A DNA stretch of 40,755 nt from Clostridia bacterium (GCA_017397065.1 JAFQKE010000009.1:1-40755); one strand, 5' to 3'; positions 6,596-15,620 are shown, numbered from the stretch's first letter. Notes: generated by a model not told the origin, from the sequence alone. Translations and numbers: made by a program.

Positions 6596-9151
6596 ATGAA
6601 AAAACTTTTATCGGTTTTGCTTTGTGTTCTTTTGGTAATAAGTTCAGCATTTACGGCTTATGCCATAGAATACGATCAGGATGTAGATATGGATTTCGGC
6701 GATGAATTCGGCGACGATTCAGAAGAGCCTACATCTGTGTTTGTTGAAGCGAACGAAAACAATGTAAGGGGTGGTTATTTAACCAAAAACGATGATTCGT
6801 ACACCGCTAACCCCTATAAAAATGCAACCTTTGACGGTTGGTATGATAAAGACGGAAATCTTATCACTACCGATGCTACCGTAACTCCCGAAGCATGGGG
6901 GCAGTATTATAATGCTAGGTTTGCAACCCAAAATCTTATTGATGAATCGGGCTTTGAAAGCTACACAAATAATTATAAGATTTATGATTCTGCTAATTTT
7001 GAAGAGCAGGCATGGACGGTTCATAACGGAAGTAAGGTAGTTCCTCTTTCTTCTTATACAACCAGTTGGGGACATTTTTATGCCAGCAGTACATACAGCA
7101 AAACAGGTAAAATGTCTGCTAAAATGAATCCCCCTTGGCAGCTTGTTACCACCAAGGTTAATTTAGCACCCAACACCGAATATTATATAGGCTTCGATTG
7201 GCTTTACACCACCAAGGTTCAGGGAACATATATAAACGACCTTAACTATGGATTGTTTGTTCCCGATGCCAATAACACAAATATGGTTGCTATGGCTACA
7301 GGCTCTACCAATAGTATTAATGCTACAGGCTTTGCTACAGCTACTTGGAGTAAAACAGGCTTCCTTTTTAAAACCGGTGAAACAGTACCTCAAAATGCTG
7401 AATTTGGCTTCATTTTCAGGGTAGCTAATGCCGATGAAAGTGTATCCACAAGCGATGAAAACAATACTCAATTATATTTGGATGATATTATGATTACACC
7501 TGCAGAAAAATTTGAACTTTCTTTAAATGCAACAAACGTTGCCACAATAGAACCGGTGAATGGTAGCCTTGATAAATATGTAATTAAAGATCAGGAGTAT
7601 TATTTTAAGGTTATTTCTGAGCCCGGAACCACTCCCGTTGTTTCGGTAAATGATACTCTTCTTACTCCCGATGGAAACGGCGTATATTCCTTTGTTCCTA
7701 CAGGCGATACAGAAATAGCAATCGACTGTGGTGCCGCCGATGAGGGCAAGCCCGCCCACGGCAAGGATTACGAGGGTAGAGATTTAACCAAATATAATGC
7801 CGATATTTATTTAGAAAACATCTGGGAGGGTGACACAGTTTACCACGAAACGGCTATGTTCTTAACCGGTAAAGATACCGTTAAGCTCCTTTACCCTGTA
7901 GATGAGGTTATTTCTCTCCGTTCTTACGGTTTAGGCACCACCTACATTAAGGATGTTGACTTTGAAATAACCGATGATGGTCAAATCAGACGTTTAGAGG
8001 GTAGCCGTATTCCCGTTTACGCCAGCGAGCTTACTACTAACGTTGAGCCCGATGAAAATGCTTTCCTCCTTAGAGGTAGCGAAGATACATGGCTTAAATC
8101 CATTGGTGATATTACCCACGCAAAAACCGCTATTGCCGTTACCTACAAGCACAGCACAACCTTTGCTGACGGTTATCAGCCTGCCGCTCCCGAATCTCAG
8201 CGTGCAGCCCTTAACAACACCCTTGCAAAGCTTGAAAATGGCGAAAAGGTAAACATCGTGCTCTACGGCGACTCTATTTCAGGCGGTTGGAGCTCCAGCG
8301 GACTTAACCATCCGATTTATGATGTAAACAATAATCTTGCCACTTATACAATGAACGTTGCACCTTATGCACCGCCTTTCTATGATATGATTTTAGCAAA
8401 GCTTGATGAGCTTTATCCCGGTCAGGTTAGCTTCAAAAATCTTGCTTTGGGCGGTAAATCTTCACCTTGGGGTGCTAATGAAATCGCAGAGCGTTTAGCC
8501 CTTTGGACCGATGAAAACGGCAATCAGGTTGTACCCGACCTTATTATGGTTGGCTTTGGTGTTAATGACCGTTCGGCTGACAGAACCGCCGCTGATTTCA
8601 AGGCAAATATGAAGGCTATTGTTGATAACGCACGTACCGCCAGCGGCAATGCCGAGATGGAAGCACTTTACTTTTCACCCTTTATTCCCAACCAGCTTAC
8701 CGATGAATGGGATATTGAATTATTGCTTGAATATGAAAATGTTTTAGAGGAGCTTGCCGATGCCGACGAAAATATAGGTTTAGTTAAGCTCACCTCCATT
8801 TTCAAAGAGGTTATTAAATGCAAGGCTCCCGAGGATTATATCAGCTCTTACTGGAACCATGGTAATGACTTCACAGCAAGAATTTATGCAACCGGTATTT
8901 TAGCGGCAATGTTTACCGAGGAGCAGGTTGAGTTTACCCCCGGTGATGTTAATGGTGACGACGATGTAAACCTAAAAGACCTTGTATCCCTCGCACAGAA
9001 TGTTGCAAATTGGGATAATGCGGTTGATTCTTATGCACTTGACGTTAACGACGACGGTGTGGTAGACCTAAATGATGTTAACCATTTGGCACGCTACCTT
9101 GCAGGCTGGCCGGATGCAGAGCTTTCAAAAAATCCTTATTTAGGACAGTAA
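6596..9151 (+). CDS. Secreted SGNH/GDSL-type hydrolase with C-terminal type I dockerin
   Basis: This 851-residue exported protein has a signal peptide (residues 1-23, cleavage after AYA). An acidic linker and a short FDGWYDKDGN Listeria-Bacteroides-repeat-like segment follow, then a carbohydrate-binding-like beta domain (about 110-300). The SGNH esterase core has block I LYGDSIS (Ser560), a Gly in LALGGKSS and GFGVND (Asn657). The C-terminal motif is WNHGNDF (His755), but the residue three before His is Tyr rather than the usual Asp. The last ~65 residues form a dockerin: two calcium loops, DVNGDDDVNLKD (from Asp784) and DVNDDGVVDLND. Dockerins dock enzymes onto cohesin scaffoldins, so this is probably a cellulosomal acyl or carbohydrate esterase. 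The ATG at 6596, ten bases after GGAGG, fits better than 6587, one base after it. Confidence 0.88.
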   Translation: MKKLLSVLLCVLLVISSAFTAYAIEYDQDVDMDFGDEFGDDSEEPTSVFVEANENNVRGGYLTKNDDSYTANPYKNATFDGWYDKDGNLITTDATVTPEAWGQYYNARFATQNLIDESGFESYTNNYKIYDSANFEEQAWTVHNGSKVVPLSSYTTSWGHFYASSTYSKTGKMSAKMNPPWQLVTTKVNLAPNTEYYIGFDWLYTTKVQGTYINDLNYGLFVPDANNTNMVAMATGSTNSINATGFATATWSKTGFLFKTGETVPQNAEFGFIFRVANADESVSTSDENNTQLYLDDIMITPAEKFELSLNATNVATIEPVNGSLDKYVIKDQEYYFKVISEPGTTPVVSVNDTLLTPDGNGVYSFVPTGDTEIAIDCGAADEGKPAHGKDYEGRDLTKYNADIYLENIWEGDTVYHETAMFLTGKDTVKLLYPVDEVISLRSYGLGTTYIKDVDFEITDDGQIRRLEGSRIPVYASELTTNVEPDENAFLLRGSEDTWLKSIGDITHAKTAIAVTYKHSTTFADGYQPAAPESQRAALNNTLAKLENGEKVNIVLYGDSISGGWSSSGLNHPIYDVNNNLATYTMNVAPYAPPFYDMILAKLDELYPGQVSFKNLALGGKSSPWGANEIAERLALWTDENGNQVVPDLIMVGFGVNDRSADRTAADFKANMKAIVDNARTASGNAEMEALYFSPFIPNQLTDEWDIELLLEYENVLEELADADENIGLVKLTSIFKEVIKCKAPEDYISSYWNHGNDFTARIYATGILAAMFTEEQVEFTPGDVNGDDDVNLKDLVSLAQNVANWDNAVDSYALDVNDDGVVDLNDVNHLARYLAGWPDAELSKNPYLGQ

Positions 9152-9180
9152 TATAAAAGATATTAAAACCCAAAAAGAAA

Positions 9181-9217
9181 AAAGGTTTCGGCGTTCATGA
9201 TGCCGAAACCTTTTTTT
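9181..9217 (+). terminator. Terminator of the dockerin gene; left copy of a duplicated segment
   Basis: The hairpin AAAGGTTTCGGC / GCCGAAACCTTT is followed by a T-run. This terminator and the next ~30 bases (to about 9243) are repeated in diverged form at 9927-9990, bracketing the SLOG/XRE cassette. Confidence 0.85.
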
Positions 9218-9255
9218 ATGGTATTCAAATATAAAAGCTGAAATAACAAGATGCA

Positions 9256-9618
9256 TCAAATGAATTTAATTTTAATGGGCTTGTTTAATGCTTTTGCAAA
9301 ATCAATCATAGATTTTGTGCCTTTACTTTTGCCATCCCAAAAACAAATTACGTAGTCGCTTATTTTAGCCATTTGCTTATTTCGTATTGGGCCGGCTTTT
9401 TTGCCGTATTTTTCCCATTTTGCGATGCATTTTTCTATTTTATATCCGTTTTCCAACGCATAACGTTCACCTAATAAATCAGCACCATTACAACCTCCCG
9501 AAACAAAAATCAAAGTGTATTTTTCTTTTATGTTTTTTGTGCAGAAATCTATAAATTTTTTTGCTTCAGAATAATTATTATAATTTCTACACCCTGCAAC
9601 CACAATTCTTTTTAACAT
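9256..9618 (-). CDS. SLOG-domain (DUF2493, YspA-like) nucleotide-binding protein
   Basis: This 120-residue single-domain protein has the DUF2493/SLOG landmarks: RIVVAGCRNY at the first strand, VSGGCNGADLLGERYA (the GGxxGAD ligand loop), GPIRNKQMA, and the FWDGKSKGT loop near the C-terminus. SLOG domains bind nucleotides or nucleotide-derived ligands, and stand-alone versions are frequently encoded in phages and conflict-related islands. The actual ligand is unknown. The ATG at 9618 follows GGGTGAT; the in-frame GTG at 9627 overlaps that site and is less likely. It is divergently transcribed from the XRE gene through overlapping -35 boxes. Codon use is far more AT-rich than in flanking genes, consistent with recent acquisition. 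Confidence 0.82.
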   Translation of the reverse strand: MLKRIVVAGCRNYNNYSEAKKFIDFCTKNIKEKYTLIFVSGGCNGADLLGERYALENGYKIEKCIAKWEKYGKKAGPIRNKQMAKISDYVICFWDGKSKGTKSMIDFAKALNKPIKIKFI

Positions 9619-9650
9619 AAAAATCACCCGTCTTTTTATATGTTTATATA

Positions 9651-9701
9651 AGTATATATTTAAATAAGAGAATTGTCAAATAAATATATATTTAATAAAA
9701 T
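9651..9701. promoter_or_regulatory. Divergent promoters with overlapping -35 boxes (SLOG / XRE)
   Basis: Plus strand: TTGTCA (9673-9678), 17 bases, TAAAAT (9696-9701), reading the XRE gene. Minus strand: TTGACA (9674-9679), 17 bases, TATACT (9651-9656), reading the SLOG gene. The two -35 hexamers share five bases, so polymerase should not occupy both at once. Near-symmetrical TATATATTTA-type runs flank the shared -35 and could hold operator half-sites for the XRE protein. The hexamers and spacings are seen directly; the switch is inference. Confidence 0.7.
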
Positions 9702-9726
9702 ATAAAAAGAGGTGTATAATGATATT

Positions 9727-9927
9727 ATGATAGTTATAATTTTAGAAAAAATTTTAAAACAAAAGAATATCAGTAGGTATGAACTAGCAAAGCGTACCGG
9801 CATTCAATATCAAATTATTGATAATTATTATAAAAACAAGGTCAAAAGATATGATGGATATGTTTTAAGCAGAATTTGTGAAGTACTTGATTGTAAAATA
9901 GAAGACATATTGGAATATAAAGATTAA
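9727..9927 (+). CDS. Small XRE/Cro-type helix-turn-helix regulator
   Basis: This is a 66-residue protein consisting of little more than one helix-turn-helix domain: LEKILKQKNISRYELAKRTG as helices 1-2, IQYQIIDNYYKNK as the recognition helix, and LSRICEVLDCKIEDILEY as helices 4-5, the standard Cro/C1-type fold. The ATG at 9727 is chosen over the GTG at 9712, which lies inside the AGAGGTG ribosome binding site. The stop codon runs straight into the terminator at 9927-9960. It is probably an autoregulator and may also control the divergent SLOG gene. It is very AT-rich. Confidence 0.85.
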   Translation: MIVIILEKILKQKNISRYELAKRTGIQYQIIDNYYKNKVKRYDGYVLSRICEVLDCKIEDILEYKD

Positions 9928-9960
9928 AAGGTTTCGGTGTTGGTGCCGGAACCTTTTTTT
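9927..9960 (+). terminator. Terminator of the XRE gene; right copy of the duplicated segment
   Basis: The hairpin AAAAGGTTTCGGTG / TGCCGGAACCTTTTTTT begins at the stop codon. Together with the following ATGGTATCAAAATATAAAG it repeats 9181-9243 with a few substitutions, so the cassette between them is flanked by imperfect direct repeats of about 60 bases. Confidence 0.85.
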
Positions 9961-9990
9961 ATGGTATCAAAATATAAAGGCTGAAAAACA

Positions 9991-10297
9991 GCCGTGCGAT
10001 AAATTGTAGTTTGAAACGTGTGACGTTTCATCCAATTCCGAATAGGTTTTATGCGTTTGGCTTAGATTAGTTCCGCGGCCGGGGAAATTGCAAACGTAGG
10101 GAACGGTCTCGACCGTTCCACTAAATAAACCGATAAACTGAAATTTGAACGTACGGATTTTGGGTTATAACGTAGGGAATGACCTGCGTGTCATTCCGCA
10201 AAAAAATACGGTAATTTGATTATTTTGTTACGGAACAACACATAGGTTGTTCCCTACGTTGTTGTCCCAAAATTTGTTTGTTAAATTGTTATTTAGC
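9991..10297. repeat. Mosaic palindromic repeat block 3, left part
   Basis: It starts with GATAAATTGTAGTTTGAA (about 9995) and a GAAACGTGTGACGTTTC hairpin, then TTCCGAATAGGTTTTATGCG and the CCGCGGCCGG core. Next come GGGAACGGTCTCGACCGTTCC (10099-10120), a 67-base stretch (10132-10198) that is the reverse complement of 22264-22330 with one mismatch, and a 10164-10297 segment matching block 2 in inverted orientation. Every hairpin is preceded by a GTAGGGA-type flank. Confidence 0.75.
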
Positions 10298-10321
10298 AGT
10301 GAGTAGCGGCTTTCTTTTTCG

Positions 10322-10460
10322 CCTTCCCCTTGATGGGGAAGGTGGCTTTCGTGCGGCGAAAAGCCGTGCGAATGACGGATGAGGTGAAAGGAAAGTTACT
10401 GCAAATCTACACCTCATCCACCAACGTGCGTTGGTCCCCCTTCCCCATCAAGGGGAAGGC
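10322..10460. repeat. Inverted-repeat element with CCTTCCCC palindromic ends
   Basis: Both ends are the same 20-base near-palindrome (CCTTCCCCTTGATGGGGAAG and its complement), and both arms continue into a shared GGATGAGGTG segment before an unrelated centre. The element therefore has terminal inverted repeats that are themselves hairpins. There is no coding capacity. It resembles MITE-like intergenic units common in gut Clostridia; that resemblance is from memory, not a search. It closes with ACCACAATTTATC at about 10467, the end motif of the larger repeat family. Confidence 0.7.
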
Positions 10461-10501
10461 TTATAAACCACAATTTATCTGACTAATATATTTATAAAAA
10501 T

Positions 10502-10549
10502 AAAATCTGCAACGAAAGTGCTTTTTCCATCACTTTTATTGCAGATTTT
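10502..10549. terminator. Long-stem terminator, recurring type (copy 2)
   Basis: AAAATCTGCAACGAAAGTG pairs with CACTTTTATTGCAGATTTT, with A-rich and T-rich flanks on opposite sides. It lies just past the minus-strand stop of leuB and so ends the leucine operon. It is nearly identical in stem sequence to 2767-2813. Confidence 0.8.
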
Positions 10550-10565
10550 CTGTTTCTTGTTATTT

Positions 10566-11639
10566 CTATTTAATCCTTGCGGCTACAAGGTCGCCCATTT
10601 CTTTACAGCCGACCTTTTTTGTGCCCTCTTCATAAATATCACCTGTGCGGTAGCCCTCATCTAAAACGGCGTTTACTGCCGCCTCAATGGCGTCGGCTTC
10701 CTCAGCCATATTAAAGGAGTAGCGAAGCATCATTGCCGCCGAAAGAATTGTGCCAAGAGGATTTGCAATATCCATTCCTGCAATGTCGGGAGCAGAGCCG
10801 TGAATGGGCTCATACATACCGAGCGTTGTGGAGGAAAGGCTTGCTGATGGCATCATACCAATGGAGCCTGTAAGCATACTTGCCTCATCGGAGAGAATGT
10901 CACCAAACATATTCTCGGTAACAAGCACGTCGAATTGAGAGGGGTTTTTTATAAGCTGCATAGCGGTGTTATCCACCAAAATGTCGCTGTACTCAACCTC
11001 GGGATATTCCTCGGCAAGTCTATGCATTGTTTTTCTCCATAGTCTGGAGGAGTCAAGCACGTTTGCCTTATCAACCGATGCGAGCTTTTTGCGGCGTTTC
11101 ATAGCCGATTCAAAAGCAACCCTGCCTATTCTTTCAATTTCGTGCTCGGCATAGGTCATATAGTCGGTGGCTTCAAGCTCTCCGTTTTTCTCTTCGGTGA
11201 AGCGTTTGCCGAAGTAGATACCGCCGGTAAGCTCACGCACAATCATAAGATCAATTCCGTTGCCGACAATTTCCTTTTTTAAGGGAGAAGCATTTGCAAG
11301 CTGTAAAAACAGGCGGGTTGGGCGAAGATTAGCAAAAAGTCCCAGCTCTTTTCTAACGGCAAGAAGTGCTTTTTCGGGGCGTATTTCGGGTGGACAGTTA
11401 TCCCATTTGGGGCCACCCACAGCACCAAGCAGAACGCTATCGCTGTTTTTTAAGATATTCATACCCTCATCTGTAATGGGTTCACCGTGTTTATCAATTG
11501 AGCAACCGCCAATATCCACATCACTGTAATTAAAGGAATGACCGTAAATTTCGGCGATTTTGTTTAAAGCCTTAATGGCTTCGTTTACTATTTCAGGGCC
11601 TATTCCGTCGCCCCTCAGCACTGCAATATTCTTGTTCAT
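10566..11639 (-). CDS. leuB: 3-isopropylmalate dehydrogenase
   Basis: LeuB oxidises and decarboxylates (2R,3S)-3-isopropylmalate with NAD to 4-methyl-2-oxopentanoate, the last specific step before leucine transamination. The 357-residue protein shows the family landmarks: [11 protein letters not shown] at the N-terminus, [10 protein letters not shown], the substrate Arg region [14 protein letters not shown], the catalytic [11 protein letters not shown] and [11 protein letters not shown] (metal Asp residues), and the NAD-site [14 protein letters not shown]. An AAAGGA-type site precedes the ATG at 11639. It is last in the leuACDB operon, separated from leuD by 144 bases that hold a hairpin. Confidence 0.97.
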   Translation of the reverse strand: MNKNIAVLRGDGIGPEIVNEAIKALNKIAEIYGHSFNYSDVDIGGCSIDKHGEPITDEGMNILKNSDSVLLGAVGGPKWDNCPPEIRPEKALLAVRKELGLFANLRPTRLFLQLANASPLKKEIVGNGIDLMIVRELTGGIYFGKRFTEEKNGELEATDYMTYAEHEIERIGRVAFESAMKRRKKLASVDKANVLDSSRLWRKTMHRLAEEYPEVEYSDILVDNTAMQLIKNPSQFDVLVTENMFGDILSDEASMLTGSIGMMPSASLSSTTLGMYEPIHGSAPDIAGMDIANPLGTILSAAMMLRYSFNMAEEADAIEAAVNAVLDEGYRTGDIYEEGTKKVGCKEMGDLVAARIK

Positions 11640-11783
11640 TTAAATTTTCCTTTCGGGATTAAATTTTTAGCCAAAGCGCTCAAACTCGAATCAGCCTTAA
11701 ATGCCATTTTCAGGCATCTTTAGGCTCATCAAATTTCATAGGCGGTAGGCGGTGGAGAAGATGTGAATCTTTACATTTATTAC
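11640..11783 (-). other. leuD-leuB spacer with hairpin
   Basis: The other gaps in this operon are 11-18 bases; this one is 144. It contains a hairpin (AGCCTTAAATGCC / GGCATCTTTAGGCT, about 11693-11725) without a T-run, so it is more likely a processing or stability element than a terminator. The bases AGCCAAAGCGCTCAAACTCG (about 11671-11690) closely resemble the end of the ATPase gene near 1618. No coding potential. Confidence 0.5.
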
Positions 11784-12263
11784 CTATTTTAAAGAATTCA
11801 AAAGTCCGCCTTTGCGGATGATTTCTTTAATAAATTCGGGGAAAGGCTGTGCTTTGTAGCTTTCACCCTTGGTTTTGTTTTCAATAATACCTGAGTCAAA
11901 GTCAATTACAACCTCGTCGCCGGCTTCAATACCCTCGCTTGCGTCAGGACATTCTAAAATAGGAAGACCTATGTTGATTGCGTTGCGGTAGAAGATGCGG
12001 GCAAAGGTTTTTGCAATTACGCAGGAAATGCCCGATTCTTTTATAGCAATGGGAGCGTGCTCACGTGACGAGCCGCAACCAAAGTTTGCACCGCCCACCA
12101 TAATATCTCCGTCACTTACCTTGTTTACAAATTCCTTGTCAATATCCTCCATACAGTGAGCGGCAAGCTCCTTGTGATTAGCTGTGTTAAGGTATCTTGC
12201 AGGGATTATAACGTCTGTATCAATATTGTTTCCGTACTTATGTACAGTTCCTTGTGCTTTCAT
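11784..12263 (-). CDS. leuD: 3-isopropylmalate dehydratase small subunit
   Basis: LeuD is the swivel-domain subunit that, with LeuC, isomerises 2- to 3-isopropylmalate. At 159 residues it is the short form typical of the LeuC/LeuD pair with about 420-residue large subunits. It has [19 protein letters not shown] at the start and [17 protein letters not shown] in the substrate loop, followed by [14 protein letters not shown]. The GGGGGAAC site is in front of the ATG at 12263. It begins 18 bases after leuC, so the two subunits are translated from one message. Confidence 0.97.
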   Translation of the reverse strand: MKAQGTVHKYGNNIDTDVIIPARYLNTANHKELAAHCMEDIDKEFVNKVSDGDIMVGGANFGCGSSREHAPIAIKESGISCVIAKTFARIFYRNAINIGLPILECPDASEGIEAGDEVVIDFDSGIIENKTKGESYKAQPFPEFIKEIIRKGGLLNSLK

Positions 12264-12281
12264 TTTTTGTTCCCCCTTAAT

Positions 12282-13547
12282 TTAATCTACTACCTTATCG
12301 GGATTTGTGATATATCCCGTGAGTGCGCTGGCTGCAGCAACAGCAGGGCTTGCAAGATAGATTTTTGATGTTATATGACCCATACGTCCTACAAAGTTAC
12401 GGTTTGTTGTGGCAATGGCAACTTCATCCTCTGCCAGAATACCCATATAACCGCCAAGGCAGGGACCGCAGGTGGGGGTAGAAACAACACAACCTGCATC
12501 TATAAAGATTTCAAGGTAGCCCAATTTCATAGCCTCTTTGTAGATTTTTTGAGTTGCGGGAATAACGATGCAGCGCACACCCTTTGCTATGTGTTTACCT
12601 TTCATAATTTCGGCGGCAGCAGCAAGGTCAGAAAGACGACCGTTTGTGCAGGAGCCTATAACTGACTGGTCAATTTTAATATCGCTAAGCTCGGTGGTGG
12701 GCTTAGTGTTTTCGGGAAGATGAGGGCAGGCTACCGTGGGAGCAATGGCTGATAAATCTATATCATAAACCTCATCATACTCGGCGTCGGCATCGGCTTT
12801 GAATATGGTGATTTCACGGTCAGAACGCTCTTTAACATAAGCTATGGTCTGTTCATCAACCTCGAAAATACCGTTTTTAGCACCTGCCTCAATAGCCATA
12901 TTAGCCATACAAAGGCGATCATCAACCGAAAGTGAGGAAAGACCCTCGCCTGAAAATTCCATTGATTTATAAAGTGCACCGTCAACACCAATCATACCAA
13001 TGATGTGCAGGATTACATCCTTGCCCGAAACGTATTTGGAAAGCTTGCCTTTAAGGTTGAATTTTATTGCGGAGGGAACCTTGAACCAAGCCTCTCCTGT
13101 AGCCATACCGGCCGCCATATCGGTAGAGCCTACACCTGTTGAAAATGCTCCAAGAGCACCGTAGGTGCAGGTGTGGGAGTCGGCACCGATAACAACGTTA
13201 CCGGGAACAACAAGACCCTTTTCGGGGAGCAGAGCGTGCTCAATACCCATATCACCGGCATCATAAAAATGGGTGATGTTCTGCTCGTTTGCAAAGGTGC
13301 GGCATTGTTTTGCCTGTTCGGCAGCCTTAATATCCTTGTTGGGAACAAAATGATCCATTACAAGGGCAATTTTTTCATTGTCAAATACCTTTTCAAATCC
13401 TGCTTTTTTAAACTCGTTAATAGCAACGGGGGAGGTAATATCATTACCCAAAACCAGATTTAATTTAACCTTTATAAGCTGACCTGCCTCAACGCTTTCC
13501 AGTCCTGCGTGGGCGGCCAAGATTTTTTGTGTCATTGTCATTGCCAT
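12282..13547 (-). CDS. leuC: 3-isopropylmalate dehydratase large subunit
   Basis: LeuC is the aconitase-family subunit that carries the [4Fe-4S] cluster. At 421 residues it belongs to the shorter LeuC form. It has [13 protein letters not shown] at the start, [15 protein letters not shown] (Ser-His region plus a Cys), [13 protein letters not shown] (cluster Cys) and CGPCLGG (two cluster Cys). The ATG at 13547 (MAMTMTQ) is preferred to an in-frame GTG at 13556, which sits inside the AGAGGTGAC ribosome binding site. The gap to leuA is 11 bases. Confidence 0.97.
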   Translation of the reverse strand: MAMTMTQKILAAHAGLESVEAGQLIKVKLNLVLGNDITSPVAINEFKKAGFEKVFDNEKIALVMDHFVPNKDIKAAEQAKQCRTFANEQNITHFYDAGDMGIEHALLPEKGLVVPGNVVIGADSHTCTYGALGAFSTGVGSTDMAAGMATGEAWFKVPSAIKFNLKGKLSKYVSGKDVILHIIGMIGVDGALYKSMEFSGEGLSSLSVDDRLCMANMAIEAGAKNGIFEVDEQTIAYVKERSDREITIFKADADAEYDEVYDIDLSAIAPTVACPHLPENTKPTTELSDIKIDQSVIGSCTNGRLSDLAAAAEIMKGKHIAKGVRCIVIPATQKIYKEAMKLGYLEIFIDAGCVVSTPTCGPCLGGYMGILAEDEVAIATTNRNFVGRMGHITSKIYLASPAVAAASALTGYITNPDKVVD

Positions 13548-13558
13548 TTTTGTCACCT

Positions 13559-15229
13559 CTATTTGGAATAATCAATATCTCGGTTTATAGCACTTATAAG
13601 TGCGTTGATACTTGCGTAAATAATATCGTTATGAACGCCGGCACCCCAATGAATGGTGCCATCGTTGCCTCTAATACTCACATAGGCAACCGCCTTGGAG
13701 GTTGAGCCTCTCTCTAATGCGTGCTCGGTGTAGGTAAGATCGCCAAACTCCATACCAAGCTCTTTTTTAAGTGCGCCTGCACAGGCGTCAAGTCGGCCGT
13801 TACCCGAAGCAGAAATTATCTTCTCCTCGCCGTGAAGCACTATGGTCATTGTGGCTGTGAAAACATCGCCCTCTTTATCGAAAATAACCTTAGTGCAGTC
13901 GATATTGTGGCGAACGTTGACATAATTCTCTTTAAATGCGGCGTGTACCTGTGAGGGGGAGAGCTCATCGTGCTTGTGGTCTGAAATATCTTTAATAAGA
14001 TAGCTGACCGTTTCACGCATTTTCGGGGGAAGATTGTAGCCATAGTTGTGCTCCAACAGATAGCCTATGCCGCCTTTACCCGATTGTGAATTGATGCGAA
14101 TAACATCGGTTTCATACATTCTGCCAACATCGGTTGGGTCGATGGGGAGGTAGGGAACGGTCCAATGCTCGCAGTTATTTTCTTCTCTGTATTTCATACC
14201 CTTTGCAATTGCGTCCTGATGGGAGCCGGAGAATGCGGCAAATACCAGCTTGCCGCTATAGGGTGAGCGGTCATAAACCTGCATACGTGTAACTCGCTCA
14301 TAAAGCTCGGCAATGGAGGGGATATCTGTAAAATCAAGCTTGGGGTCAACACCGTGGGAGAACATATTCATTGCAACGGTTATAATATCGGCATTTCCGG
14401 TACGCTCACCATTACCAAAAAGGGTTCCCTCAATGCGGTCGGCACCTGCAAGCAGTCCAAGCTCGCAGTCAGCAACGGCACAGCCTCTGTCATTGTGAGG
14501 ATGGAGCGATACCACAACGTTTTCACGGTATTTAAGATTTTCGCACATATATTCAACCTGATTTGCGTAAATGTGGGGGGAGGCCATTTCAACCGTTACA
14601 GGCAGATTTATTATTGCCTTGCGGTCGGCGGTGGGCTGCCATACATCAAGAACGGCATTGCAAATTTCAAGTGCAAATTCAGGCTCGGTTCCGGTAAAGG
14701 ATTCGGGAGAATACTCATAACGGAAGTTTGCACCGTATTCTTCGGCAATCTCATTAAAGAGCTTTGCACCCTTAACGGCAATGTCAATAATCTCTTCTTT
14801 AGGCTTTTTGAAAACCTGCTCACGCTGTGCAACAGATGTGGAGTTATAAAGGTGAACAATTGCGTTTTTACAGCCCTTAAGACTCTCAAAGGTCTTTCTT
14901 ATAATATGTTCTCTCGATTGGGTTAAAACCTGAACGGTCACGTCATCGGGAATGAGATTCTGCTCAATAAGTGTTCTGAGAAAGGTATATTCGGTTTCAC
15001 TCGCTGCGGGGAAGCCTACCTCAATCTCCTTAAAACCAACCTCAACCAGCTTTTTGAAAAAATCAAGCTTTTCCTCCAAACTCATAGGAATCATTAAAGC
15101 CTGATTACCATCACGAAGGTCAACCGAGCACCAGATAGGAGCCTTTTCAACCTTTTCTTTTTTTACCCAATTCATACTGCAACTGGGTGGGCTGTAGATT
15201 TGTGCCTCATACTTGTTTACATTTTTCAT
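13559..15229 (-). CDS. leuA: 2-isopropylmalate synthase, long form
   Basis: LeuA condenses 2-oxoisovalerate with acetyl-CoA, the committed step of leucine synthesis. At 556 residues it resembles the LeuA type-2 group (TIGR00970-like) rather than the common ~515-residue form: it has the N-terminal extension [22 protein letters not shown] before the catalytic [11 protein letters not shown] (Asp37-Arg39-Asp40). The metal-binding [18 protein letters not shown] follows, then a C-terminal regulatory domain (about residue 430 on) that in this family senses leucine. It is the first gene of the operon behind a T-box leader, so it is controlled both by feedback and by charged tRNA level. Confidence 0.95.
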   Translation of the reverse strand: MKNVNKYEAQIYSPPSCSMNWVKKEKVEKAPIWCSVDLRDGNQALMIPMSLEEKLDFFKKLVEVGFKEIEVGFPAASETEYTFLRTLIEQNLIPDDVTVQVLTQSREHIIRKTFESLKGCKNAIVHLYNSTSVAQREQVFKKPKEEIIDIAVKGAKLFNEIAEEYGANFRYEYSPESFTGTEPEFALEICNAVLDVWQPTADRKAIINLPVTVEMASPHIYANQVEYMCENLKYRENVVVSLHPHNDRGCAVADCELGLLAGADRIEGTLFGNGERTGNADIITVAMNMFSHGVDPKLDFTDIPSIAELYERVTRMQVYDRSPYSGKLVFAAFSGSHQDAIAKGMKYREENNCEHWTVPYLPIDPTDVGRMYETDVIRINSQSGKGGIGYLLEHNYGYNLPPKMRETVSYLIKDISDHKHDELSPSQVHAAFKENYVNVRHNIDCTKVIFDKEGDVFTATMTIVLHGEEKIISASGNGRLDACAGALKKELGMEFGDLTYTEHALERGSTSKAVAYVSIRGNDGTIHWGAGVHNDIIYASINALISAINRDIDYSK

Positions 15230-15296
15230 ACTGCGTAAACTCCTTTCAAAAATGGGGTTTGCGGATGAGTATTTTTATAGCACCGTGAAAACAAAA

Positions 15297-15613
15297 ACCG
15301 CCCCTTACTAATGTAAGAGACGGTGTAAACCGCGGTACCACTCTAATTAATAATTATCCAAAAATCCAATATTTAAGATTTTGGTTATTTATTCACTCAA
15401 TCCGACTTACGGAAAATATATTATCTTCCGTGCTATCGTACATTCTGTAACGGGAATGAACCGTTCTTCCTACTACCTAAAAGGCTTCAGTCAACTGCTC
15501 CGGGGAGAGCTTGAAAGATTACCGACCGCTGACTCGCACCACACGTCAGCTCTCTGAAGGTGTTTGCAACCATTCTTTTGCCCCATCATAGCATTTTAAA
15601 ATATTACAACAAT
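15297..15613 (-). promoter_or_regulatory. T-box leader of the leucine operon
   Basis: On the minus strand the hallmark AGAGTGGTACCGCGG (15330-15344) is followed by a terminator stem (about 15297-15324, ACCG..CTTAC loop) and a T-run. Upstream, CTTCAG (15554-15559) pairs with CTGAAG (15485-15490) as the base of Stem I, with a GGTGCGAG distal loop. An AGTAGGAAGAACGG..CCGTTA segment matches the Stem II/III region. The antiterminator bulge is TGGT, which fits a tRNA with A73 before CCA, as tRNA-Leu has. A candidate specifier CTC (Leu) lies at 15507-15509 in GCTCTCC; this codon choice is inference. Uncharged tRNA-Leu should stabilise the antiterminator and turn the operon on. Confidence 0.92.
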
Positions 15614-15620
15614 TTTCTAG

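Noticed and set aside
9991..10460. CRISPR array
   Set aside because: Repeats are palindromic, of different lengths, irregularly spaced and scattered over 20 kb, with no spacers or cas genes.
13721..14926. Plus-strand open frames of up to 190 codons opposite leuA
   Set aside because: They are antisense shadows of the strongly conserved leuA reading frame, with no start signals.
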